A DNA stretch of 21,761 nt, from positions 1-21,761 of IMG/VR virus record IMGVR_UViG_3300043470_000032; one strand, 5' to 3'. Each line of letters starts with the position of its first letter. The first letter of the stretch is position 1. The translations under genes and the position numbers were made by a program. The notes beneath the pieces are model-generated. The model made no database searches, was not told the DNA's origin, and saw nothing but the letters and a program-made list of their open reading frames with translations. The stretch comes from a virus. Below are positions 5,274-11,516 of the stretch, piece after piece.

Positions 5274-6989
5274 ATGAGTGACTTCACCAGCGACGCACAG
5301 TCGCATCCAAATGCTCCTACGCGTGACAAGTTGTTCACGCGCTGGGGCGCTTTAAAATCGGAACGTGCAACCTGGTGGGCGCATTGGCAAGAAATATCCA
5401 CCTATCTATTGCCACGCAGCGGACGCTTCTATGTGACCGACCGAGACAAAGGATGGCGCAGGCACAACACCATCTATGACAACACAGGCACCCGCGCATT
5501 GCGTGTACTTGGCGCTGGCATGATGGCCGGGGCAACCTCGCCTGCCCGTCCTTGGTTTCGATTGGGCACAGCAGACACGGAGTTGAACAGCTACCAACCA
5601 GTAAAGATCTGGCTGAATGATGTAACTACTCGCATGCAAATGGTTTTCCAGCGCAGCAATACCTACCGCACGCTGCACCAGATGTACGAAGAGCTTGGTG
5701 CCTTTGGTACTGCGGCATCTATTGTGCTGCCAGACTATCAAAACGTCATCCATCACTACCCAGTGACTGTTGGCGAGTTTGCCATTGCACAGGATTACCA
5801 GGGTCATGTCTGCACGATCTACCGCGAGTTTGAAAAGACTGTTGGCGAGATCGTAAAGGAATACGGGTACAACAAGTGTTCAACGACCGTTCGCAACATG
5901 TACGATCGTGGTTCACTTGATCAGTGGATACGACTGATTCAGGCTATTGAGCCACGCGCTGATCGTGACACTCGTAAAAAGGATGCATTGAACATGGCCT
6001 GGGGCAGTTATACCTTTGAGGTTGGCGGCAACCCTAAAGATTTTCTGCGCGAGTCTGGATATAAAGACTTCCCTGCATTGGTGCCACGTTGGGCCACAGC
6101 AGGCGGTGACATCTATGGCAATAGCCCTGGCATGGAATGCTTGGGTGACGTGAAGCAGTTGCAGCATGAGCAGCTTCGCAAGGCCCAGGTCATCGACTAC
6201 CAGACAAAGCCACCATTGCAAGTGCCTACAGCAATGAAGAACCGCGATGTTGAGTCGCTGCCTGGTGGTATATCGTTTTATGACGGACAGACCGCGGGCA
6301 TCAAGACAGCATTCGAGGTCAACCTGAACTTGCAACACTTGCTTGGTGACATCCAAGACGTGCGCGAACGTATTCGTGGCGGCTTCTATGCTGACTTGTT
6401 CTTGATGTTGGCCAACGCAACCGACACTCGCATGACGGCAACCGAAGTGGCCGAGCGCCATGAAGAGAAGCTGTTGATGCTTGGGCCGGTGATGGAGCGC
6501 TTGCACAACGAGTTGCTTGATCCACTGATCGACATGACATTCCAACGCATGCTGGAGGCCGGCGCTATACCGCCACCACCACAGGAGTTGCAAGGCATGG
6601 AGTTAAGTGTTGAGTTTGTATCAATGCTTGCCCAGGCTCAACGTGCTATTGGCACCAACAGCGTTGATCGCTATGTGGCCAACCTTGGCTCTGTGGCCAG
6701 CTTCAAGCCTGAAGTCCTAGATAAGTTTGATGCTGACAAATGGGCTGATGCATATGCCGACATGCTTGGCGTTGACCCTAACCTTATTGTTGGCACTGAC
6801 CAGGTCGCAGTTGTACGCCAGGCTCGAGCCAAGATGGACGCACAGCGCGCCCAGATGGAGCAAGTCAAACAGATGTCTGAAGTTGGTAAGAACCTGGGCA
6901 CAGTGCAAACTGGTGCCGGTACAAACGCAGGCATGGACATCATGAACCAATTCAGCGGCTATGGATCTCCATCGCCATCGCAAATTTAA
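5274..6989 (+). CDS. Portal protein, T7-type head-tail connector, 571 aa
   Basis: The N-terminal third contains the signature of podoviral connector proteins: a Trp-rich helix (RATWWAHWQEISTYLLPRSG), then YDNTGTRALRVLGAGMMAGATSPARPWFRL. The middle has GNSPGMECLGDVKQLQHEQL and KNRDVESLPGG. The C-terminal third has GDIQDVRERIRGGFYADLF and MTATEVAERHEEKLLMLGPVMERL, and ends with a Gln-rich segment. At 571 residues its length is normal for the family, which forms the dodecameric ring at one vertex that nucleates assembly, accepts the terminase and joins the tail. The start at ATG 5274 is one base past the previous stop. It is the first unambiguous gene of the head module. Confidence 0.95.
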   Translation: MSDFTSDAQSHPNAPTRDKLFTRWGALKSERATWWAHWQEISTYLLPRSGRFYVTDRDKGWRRHNTIYDNTGTRALRVLGAGMMAGATSPARPWFRLGTADTELNSYQPVKIWLNDVTTRMQMVFQRSNTYRTLHQMYEELGAFGTAASIVLPDYQNVIHHYPVTVGEFAIAQDYQGHVCTIYREFEKTVGEIVKEYGYNKCSTTVRNMYDRGSLDQWIRLIQAIEPRADRDTRKKDALNMAWGSYTFEVGGNPKDFLRESGYKDFPALVPRWATAGGDIYGNSPGMECLGDVKQLQHEQLRKAQVIDYQTKPPLQVPTAMKNRDVESLPGGISFYDGQTAGIKTAFEVNLNLQHLLGDIQDVRERIRGGFYADLFLMLANATDTRMTATEVAERHEEKLLMLGPVMERLHNELLDPLIDMTFQRMLEAGAIPPPPQELQGMELSVEFVSMLAQAQRAIGTNSVDRYVANLGSVASFKPEVLDKFDADKWADAYADMLGVDPNLIVGTDQVAVVRQARAKMDAQRAQMEQVKQMSEVGKNLGTVQTGAGTNAGMDIMNQFSGYGSPSPSQI

Positions 6990-7000
6990 GGAGAAATTAA

Positions 7001-7420
7001 ATGGCAACAGCAAGCAAAAGCACTCTGCTCTACGGAAACATGGACGGCGACAAAACCGACGCAAAAGGCGCAACGCAGTTTATTGAAAAACTGTTGGTGG
7101 CTGTGGACACAATTCACAAAGCTCATTTAATGGTTACCGGCCCTGGAAGCTTTGCTGCTCATGAAGCCCTTGGCGATACATACAGCGCCCTGGAAGACGG
7201 CCTTGACGCCCTTGCAGAGAGCTACATGGGGTGCCAGTACGTTGGCCTTGAGTTTGCCGGCGTTGACGTCAGCACTTATGGCGCAGAAGTCCGCAAGATC
7301 TACGACTACGTTGAAGCTAATCGGGCAATGATGGGCACAGAATCTCACCTTCAAAACAAGGTGGATGAAATTCTTGAAGGTCTATCACGCTCATTGTTTA
7401 AACTAGATCGCTTGGCATAA
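7001..7420 (+). CDS. Dps/mini-ferritin-like four-helix protein, 139 aa
   Basis: A strong site, AAGGAG, precedes ATG 7001. The protein is almost all helix. Residues 36-73 read like the core of Dps proteins: H42 in the AH pair, then GPGSF, H54-E55, then D69 and E73. The spacings H42-12-H54-15-D69-4-E73 equal those of the Dps ferroxidase ligands (for example H51, H63, D78 and E82 in E. coli Dps). The usual fifth ligand position holds Gly58, with Asp59 next to it. At 139 residues it is somewhat shorter than typical Dps proteins (155-170). Dps shells oxidise and store iron and some bind DNA. Lying between the portal and C1q-like genes, it might be a late-expressed protective protein or a virion component. 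The fold call is by pattern; activity is inference. Confidence 0.7.
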   Translation: MATASKSTLLYGNMDGDKTDAKGATQFIEKLLVAVDTIHKAHLMVTGPGSFAAHEALGDTYSALEDGLDALAESYMGCQYVGLEFAGVDVSTYGAEVRKIYDYVEANRAMMGTESHLQNKVDEILEGLSRSLFKLDRLA

Positions 7421-7430
7421 AAAGAAAATA

Positions 7431-7997
7431 ATGGCACGCCAAAAGTATCAGGGCGCTCCCTGGCTGTATGACGATACGACCGGCGACATTGTCGGCGTCA
7501 AAGATCCTGACGGGTCAGAGTTCTATTTTCAGCGCACACCGCGTGTTGGTCTTTTCCATGACAACACAACGCAAGTGGCCGCACTGCCAAATACAGCTTA
7601 TGCAATGACACTTGGTGAAACTGATTTGTCTCGCGGCATATCTATTGTTGATAGTTCCAAGATCACAGTTAATCGTGCTGGAATTTACAACATCCAGTTT
7701 TCAACCCAATTGGATAGGACAAATGCAGGCAATGATATTGTGGATATATGGTTTAGAAAGAACGGCGTAGATCTTTCTGATTCAAACACCAAAGTCACAA
7801 TTAGCGGCAATGCAAATGCGTCAAAAACAGTGGCGGCATGGAACTTCTTTGGTCAAGCTAGCGCTGGGGACTACTTTCAAGTCATGTGGAATACGCCTGA
7901 TGTCCGTGTTCGGCTTCATTACGAAGCCGCAGGAACTAGCCCAACCAGGCCGATAACTCCATCCGTAATCGTCACGGTGAATGAAGTGGCAGAATGA
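7431..7997 (+). CDS. C1q/TNF-like jelly-roll protein, probable virion decoration or fibre, 188 aa
   Basis: ATG 7431 lies eleven bases after the Dps-like gene. The first 35 residues (with GDIVGVKDPDGSEFYF) resemble short anchoring segments of phage structural proteins. From about residue 38 the sequence follows a C1q-like jelly roll: TQVAALPNTAYAMTLG, then the hallmark VNRAGIYNIQFSTQL, then VDIWFRKNGVDLSDSNTKV, then WNFFGQASAGDYFQVMW and a last strand, PSVIVTVNE. C1q-like domains usually trimerise and bind surfaces. In head operons they often serve as capsid decoration or head fibres. Bbp19-like, scaffold and capsid genes follow. Its stop is joined directly to the second copy of the junction element. 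Confidence 0.75.
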   Translation: MARQKYQGAPWLYDDTTGDIVGVKDPDGSEFYFQRTPRVGLFHDNTTQVAALPNTAYAMTLGETDLSRGISIVDSSKITVNRAGIYNIQFSTQLDRTNAGNDIVDIWFRKNGVDLSDSNTKVTISGNANASKTVAAWNFFGQASAGDYFQVMWNTPDVRVRLHYEAAGTSPTRPITPSVIVTVNEVAE

Positions 7998-8040
7998 TGG
8001 TGCCCGTATCCACATGTGCTTTAGATAGATTGGCGTCATG
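7997..8040 (+). repeat. Junction element, copy 2
   Basis: The copy begins ATGGTGCCCGTAT (7997-8009) right on the C1q-like stop, continues with CCACAT and TAGATTGGCGTCATG, and ends in the start codon of the next gene. ATGGTGCC (7997-8004) pairs fully with GGCGTCAT (8032-8039), giving eight base pairs, two of them G-U, around a 27-base loop. The pairing covers both the upstream stop region and the downstream ATG. A ribosome finishing the C1q-like gene would open it, which fits translational coupling. Confidence 0.65.
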
Positions 8041-8041
8041 A
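7997..8041 (+). CDS. Candidate 14-codon coupling ORF between the C1q-like and Bbp19-like genes
   Basis: ATG 7997 shares a base with the C1q-like stop (TGATG). The frame reads MVPVSTCALDRLAS and ends at TGA 8039-8041, which overlaps the next gene start (ATGA, 8038-8041). The downstream ATG has no Shine-Dalgarno site, so a stop-restart relay through this tiny ORF would explain its translation. The same logic appears at 3972-4022, but there the short ORF uses a different frame of the shared element. The start and stop geometry is therefore shared while the peptide sequence is not. The peptide is probably not functional in itself. Confidence 0.35.
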   Translation: MVPVSTCALDRLAS

Positions 8042-8361
8042 GTAATTACGATCCTCTAGATCTTCGCAGTCAGGAAAAGACCGAGGCTGACAAAAAGCTT
8101 CGCGAAAAACTTGTACGCGAGAATGAAGAGGTAGATCTCAAATGGCTCATGAGCAACAAGCGGGGTCGTCGGATTATCTGGCGTCTTCTGGATCAGGCGG
8201 GTGTGTTCCGGCTGTCGTTCAATACCAACGCGATGTCTATGGCATTCGCTGAAGGTAATCGGAACTTCGGCAATCGCACGCTTTCACTGATTCACACGCA
8301 TTGCTCGGAGCTTTACCCGCAAATGGTTAAGGAGAATTCAAATGGAAACGCAGATGACTGA
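8038..8361 (+). CDS. Bbp19-like phage head-module protein, 107 aa
   Basis: The N-terminus is highly charged (LRSQEKTEADKKLREKLVRENEE). A conserved core follows: VDLKWLMSNKRGRRIIWRLLDQAGVFRLSF, then TNAMSMAFAEGNRNFGNRTLSLIHTHCSELYPQMVKE. The combination RGRRIxWRLLxxAGVF and MAFxEGxRNxGxxLLxxI is the signature of the Bbp19 family, named after Bordetella phage BPP-1, where the gene sits just upstream of the scaffold/capsid genes, as it does here. Its biochemical role is not known to me; a part in head assembly is likely from position. The ATG has no Shine-Dalgarno site and lies in the 3' arm of the junction hairpin. It overlaps the next gene by 20 bases. Confidence 0.85.
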   Translation: MSNYDPLDLRSQEKTEADKKLREKLVRENEEVDLKWLMSNKRGRRIIWRLLDQAGVFRLSFNTNAMSMAFAEGNRNFGNRTLSLIHTHCSELYPQMVKENSNGNADD

Positions 8362-9028
8362 TACAGCCTCAACAACCAACGACGGCGCTCAAACATCGCA
8401 ACACTCCAATGGGAGCCAAGTGACGGCAGACGCTCTCTATGGAGGTCAGCAGCAAGCATCAGAAGGACAAGATCAGCAAGTCGCGGAGCCGGCCAATACT
8501 GATAATTCTGAAGGCAACACAGAAGGTGACCCGGCTGAAAAGCCACAAGGCGCACCTGAAAAGTACGAATTCACTCCCCCTGAAGGGAAAGAATTCGACG
8601 CCGAAATGATTGGAAACTTTTCGGAAGTTGCTAAAGAGTTGAACTTGACTCAAGATGCCGCGCAAAAACTGGTGGAGTCGATGGGGCCGAAAATAGCGGA
8701 ACGTCAACTTGCCCAGGTGGAGGCCATTCGTAATGAGTGGGCGCAACAATCACAAACGGACAAAGAATTCGGTGGCGATAAGCTTAACGAAAACATGGCC
8801 GTTGCGAAAAAAGCGCTTGATTCATTCGGCACGCCCGAACTGCGTACGTTGCTTGTACAGTCTGGTCTAGGCAATAATCCCGAAGTAATTCGGTTTATGT
8901 TCAGAGCAGGCAAGGCAATTAGTGAGGATACTTTTGTAGGGAATTCACCTGGTGCTGGCGGGAAACCTTCAGGGCCACAAGACTTCAACGCGAAAGCAGC
9001 CGCACTCTACTCTAATCAGCAATCTTAA
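8342..9028 (+). CDS. Scaffold-like head assembly protein, 228 aa
   Basis: ATG 8342 follows AAGGAG (8329-8334) by seven bases. Residues 1-75 are disordered and rich in Gln, Ser, Thr, Asn and Glu. Next comes a compact segment, EKYEFTPPEGKEFDAEMIG, and helices with EVAKELNLTQDAAQKLVESM. A long Gln/Glu/Lys helix follows (AERQLAQVEAIRNEWAQQSQ), then GTPELRTLLVQSGLGNNPEVIRFMF and a flexible Gly/Ser tail. An acidic disordered front, a coiled middle and a position directly before the capsid gene fit an internal scaffold. Relatives are sometimes labelled peptidase, but I see no protease motif. It contains five GAATTC sites within about 610 bases of the gene and its leader, which hints at a local history different from its neighbours. 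Confidence 0.78.
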   Translation: METQMTDTASTTNDGAQTSQHSNGSQVTADALYGGQQQASEGQDQQVAEPANTDNSEGNTEGDPAEKPQGAPEKYEFTPPEGKEFDAEMIGNFSEVAKELNLTQDAAQKLVESMGPKIAERQLAQVEAIRNEWAQQSQTDKEFGGDKLNENMAVAKKALDSFGTPELRTLLVQSGLGNNPEVIRFMFRAGKAISEDTFVGNSPGAGGKPSGPQDFNAKAAALYSNQQS

Positions 9029-9041
9029 TAGGAGCTAAATC

Positions 9042-10061
9042 ATGGCAACTCTTGCAACCTCTAACCTTACCCTGGCCGATTGGGCCAAACGAACTGATCC
9101 AGATGGTCGTATTCCAATCATCGCGGAACTACTTTCTCAATCTAACGAAATCCTCGAAGACTGCGTATTCAAAGAAGGCAACTTGCCTACTGGCGAACGC
9201 GTTGTTATTCGTACTGGTCTGCCTGGCGTCTACTGGCGTGCATTGAACCAAGGTATTCCATCAACCAAATCAACAACTGCACAAGTTGATGAAGCGGCTG
9301 GTATCTTGGAAGCGCGTTCTGAAGTCGATAAAGACTTGGCGATGTTGAACGGTAACACCGCTCAATTCCGCTTGTCTGAAGACAGCGCATTCTTGGAAGC
9401 AATGAACCAGACTCAAGCCACGACTATGTTCTACGGCAACCCTGGTACAGATCCAAAGCAATACCTCGGCTTGGCTCCACGCTATTCGAGCTTGTCTGCT
9501 ACCAACGCACAAAACATTTTGAGCGCCGGTGGTTCTGGTTCTGACAATACCTCTGTGTACCTCGTAGTTTGGGGCGACAACACTGTGTATTGCCATTTCC
9601 CTAAAGGCTCTAAAGCTGGTTTGATCCATGAAGACTTGGGTGAGCAAACCGTGTACAACAGCGACGGTACCCGTCTGCAAGCGTACGCAACTCGCTACCA
9701 GTGGAAGAATGGTTTGGTCGTTAAAGATTGGCGCTACGTTGTTCGCATCTGCAACATCGACGTGTCAGACTTGATCGCTCAAGCAAATACTCAAACTGCT
9801 GCTGCCGCGACTAACATCGTTAAGCTGATGGCACGTTCTTTGTATCGTATTCCTAATATGGCAATGGGTCGTGCAGCGTTCTACATGAACCGTACTGTGC
9901 ATTCTGGCTTGAGCATTGCTGCTCTGGACAAATCACAATATGTTCTGAAGATCAATGAAGGCTTGAGCCAATTCGGCGTACCTTATAGCTGGTTGTCATT
10001 CTTGGGCGTTCCGCTTCGTCGCGTTGATTCGCTTATCAATGCTGAAGCTGTAGTGTCCTAA
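9042..10061 (+). CDS. Major capsid protein, BPP-1 (Bbp17)-like, 339 aa
   Basis: TAGGAG precedes ATG 9042 by about eight bases. The sequence follows the capsid family found with Bbp16-type cement proteins. A helical N-terminus (TLADWAKRTDPDGRI) leads to PIIAELLSQSNEILEDCVFKEGNLPTGERV. Then come a strand region with RTGLPGVYWRALNQGIP, a middle part with FYGNPGTDPKQYLGLAPRY, and a C-terminal part with YRWQ/YQWKNGL-type residues and VKDWRYVVRICNID. The ending is GVPLRRVDSLINAE. The family builds icosahedral shells with an HK97-like fold; in BPP-1 that fold has a distinct topology. Codons favour CGT, AAC and GGC/GGT more evenly than neighbouring genes, as expected for the most expressed protein. 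The cement gene follows after 28 bases. Confidence 0.93.
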   Translation: MATLATSNLTLADWAKRTDPDGRIPIIAELLSQSNEILEDCVFKEGNLPTGERVVIRTGLPGVYWRALNQGIPSTKSTTAQVDEAAGILEARSEVDKDLAMLNGNTAQFRLSEDSAFLEAMNQTQATTMFYGNPGTDPKQYLGLAPRYSSLSATNAQNILSAGGSGSDNTSVYLVVWGDNTVYCHFPKGSKAGLIHEDLGEQTVYNSDGTRLQAYATRYQWKNGLVVKDWRYVVRICNIDVSDLIAQANTQTAAAATNIVKLMARSLYRIPNMAMGRAAFYMNRTVHSGLSIAALDKSQYVLKINEGLSQFGVPYSWLSFLGVPLRRVDSLINAEAVVS

Positions 10062-10089
10062 TCAACCCATTAACTAAAAGGAACAAATC

Positions 10090-10524
10090 ATGATTACCGA
10101 TAAATTACTACGCGTATCGACAGATCAGGCATTGACTACCACTGCCGTGTCTACAGATACTATTGACTTGAATGTTGCCCGCGACATGGGCGAAGGTGGC
10201 GATCTCTATATGAACTTTGCAGTGACCACAGCTTTGGCTGGCGGCACCTCTGTTAAGTTTGAAGTGATTGGCGCTACCAACGCAGCACTGTCATCTGGTG
10301 TTGTTGTTCTTGGCTCTTCTGATGCAGTCGTTACGGCTGACTTGGTTGCAGGCAAGAACGTCGCTGTCCTCATCAACCCGCAAATTGCATCTACTGGCCA
10401 ACGCTACTTGGGCGCACGTTACACAATCGTAGGAACATTTACCGCTGGTAATGTGCTTGCTGATGTAGTGATGGACATCCAAGACGGCAAGAAGTTTTAC
10501 GCTTCTGGCTTTACTGTGGTTTAA
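10090..10524 (+). CDS. Capsid cement protein, Bbp16-like, 144 aa
   Basis: AAAAGGAAC precedes ATG 10090. The protein is nearly all beta: MITDKLLRVSTDQALTTTAVS, then TDTIDLNVARDMGEGGDLYM, then MNFAVTTALAGGTSVKFEVIGA, a Val-rich middle (VVLGSSDAVVTADL) and the conserved end RYLGARYTIVGTF followed by VMDIQDGKKFYASGF. This order, including the NxARDMGEGxxLYM motif, matches the Bbp16 cement family, whose members clamp neighbouring capsomers on the outside of the shell. Its size and position right after the capsid gene agree. It is the last well-recognised head gene before the terminator at 10785. Confidence 0.93.
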   Translation: MITDKLLRVSTDQALTTTAVSTDTIDLNVARDMGEGGDLYMNFAVTTALAGGTSVKFEVIGATNAALSSGVVVLGSSDAVVTADLVAGKNVAVLINPQIASTGQRYLGARYTIVGTFTAGNVLADVVMDIQDGKKFYASGFTVV

Positions 10525-10539
10525 CAGGAGAGATAACAC

Positions 10540-10746
10540 ATGGCACAAGTTCGCGCAAAAACACTCTGTTTCGTTGACAATGGCATGCGTCAAGCAGGCG
10601 ATGTCTTCGAATATGATGGCCCCAAAAATACAAACCTGGAATTCCTTAAAGGCGCTCCGGTTCAGACTGATGAGGTCGAGCAAGATGCGGCTGAAGGTTC
10701 CACTAAAAAGTGGTCGCCCAAAGCCAAGCGTGCAAGCGCGGAATAA
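10540..10746 (+). CDS. Small hypothetical head-module protein, 68 aa
   Basis: AGGAGAG precedes ATG 10540. The first half looks like a small beta barrel: QVRAKTLCFVDNGMRQAGDVFEYDG, with the common phage pattern of a turn, R-x-x-GDVF and a following acidic loop. The second half is charged and probably disordered, ending in a basic stretch (KKWSPKAKRASAE). Similar short proteins follow the cement gene in related phages, but I know of no assigned role. It may decorate the capsid, or act at the portal or in gating. The terminator begins 38 bases after its stop. Confidence 0.72.
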   Translation: MAQVRAKTLCFVDNGMRQAGDVFEYDGPKNTNLEFLKGAPVQTDEVEQDAAEGSTKKWSPKAKRASAE

Positions 10747-10759
10747 GGCTCTGTGTAAT

Positions 10760-10771
10760 CCGACTTGTCGG
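10760..10771 (+). other. Small inverted repeat upstream of the terminator
   Basis: CCGACTTGTCGG is a near-perfect palindrome. As RNA it can fold a four-pair stem with a CUUG loop, 14 bases before the terminator stem. It may slow polymerase, protect the transcript end or be incidental. Confidence 0.3.
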
Positions 10772-10784
10772 GTACTGTAGTCAT

Positions 10785-10815
10785 AGGGGCCGCTGGGAAA
10801 CCACGGCCCCTTTTT
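10785..10815 (+). terminator. Strong rho-independent terminator closing the head module
   Basis: AGGGGCCG (10785-10792) pairs with CGGCCCCT (10804-10811). Inside it, one bulged C leads to TGG pairing with CCA around a GAAA tetraloop (10797-10800). Five T residues follow at 10811-10815. A long GC stem, GNRA-type loop and T tract make a textbook intrinsic terminator. It separates the highly expressed capsid genes from the tail genes that start at 10834, so tail transcription needs read-through or a separate promoter. I could not identify a convincing promoter here. Confidence 0.92.
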
Positions 10816-10833
10816 CTCATATAGGAGGCCACG

Positions 10834-11514
10834 ATGGCATCAGAAGTCGATATTTGTAACTTGGCGCTTGGACATCTAGGCGACAACGCCACCGTGTCAA
10901 GCATTTCACCGCCTGAAGGTTCTGCACAATCAGAACATTGTGCGCGGTTCTATCCTATTGCTAGGGACGCTCTGCTTGAAATGCATAACTGGAACTTCAG
11001 TATGCGCCGCGTTAACCTGGCTGAAATTGCAAACAATTGGCCAGAGTGGAAGTATTCATACGTCTTGCCTGGTGACTCAATCAACATCATTGCAGTAATG
11101 CCGCCGCAAGCAAACGACGATTATGCAAGCCGCTTTGTACCTACTGACACACCAGATTTTGCTCACAACTACAGCCCTGTAATTGCTGCCGGTCGTTATT
11201 CTCCGCAACCTTTTAGCGTTGAGATTGCGTCTGATGGCAATCACGTTCTTTATACAAACCAGGAAGAGGCGATGTTGCGTTACACATGCTATGTGACCGA
11301 CACCACTTCATTTAGCCCTTTGTTTGTAATGACCCTATCGTGGCAGCTTGCTGCGATGCTTGCTGGCCCAGTTATTAAAGGTGATGCTGGCTCGGCAGAA
11401 GCAAAGCGCTGTACGCAAATGGCTATGGGTTACATGTCGCAAGCAAAAGTTTCAGACTCAAACCAACGTCGAAATAACATTGAACACATTGTGCCCTGGT
11501 CGGCCGGGAGATAA
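10834..11514 (+). CDS. Tail tubular protein A / head-tail adaptor (T7 gp11-like), 226 aa
   Basis: ATAGGAGGCCACG gives ATG 10834 a near-consensus Shine-Dalgarno site. The N-terminus holds the family motif VDICNLALGHLGDNATVSSI, then EGSAQSEHCARFYPIARDALLEMHNWNFSMRRVNLA. In the middle are WKYSYVLPGDSINIIAV and a beta region. The C-terminal part has LRYTCYVTDTTSFSPLFV and TLSWQLAAMLAGPVIKGDAG. This arrangement is characteristic of the dodecameric adaptor that sits under the portal in short-tailed phages. At 226 residues its length is slightly above T7 gp11. Two bases separate its stop from the large tail gene, with which it forms the tail tube. Confidence 0.9.
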   Translation: MASEVDICNLALGHLGDNATVSSISPPEGSAQSEHCARFYPIARDALLEMHNWNFSMRRVNLAEIANNWPEWKYSYVLPGDSINIIAVMPPQANDDYASRFVPTDTPDFAHNYSPVIAAGRYSPQPFSVEIASDGNHVLYTNQEEAMLRYTCYVTDTTSFSPLFVMTLSWQLAAMLAGPVIKGDAGSAEAKRCTQMAMGYMSQAKVSDSNQRRNNIEHIVPWSAGR

Positions 11515-11516
11515 GC

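Noticed and set aside
5913-6593. Minus-strand open frame of 226 codons opposite the portal gene
   Set aside because: It is antisense to strongly conserved portal motifs. The His/Leu/Gln-rich translation looks like a codon shadow.
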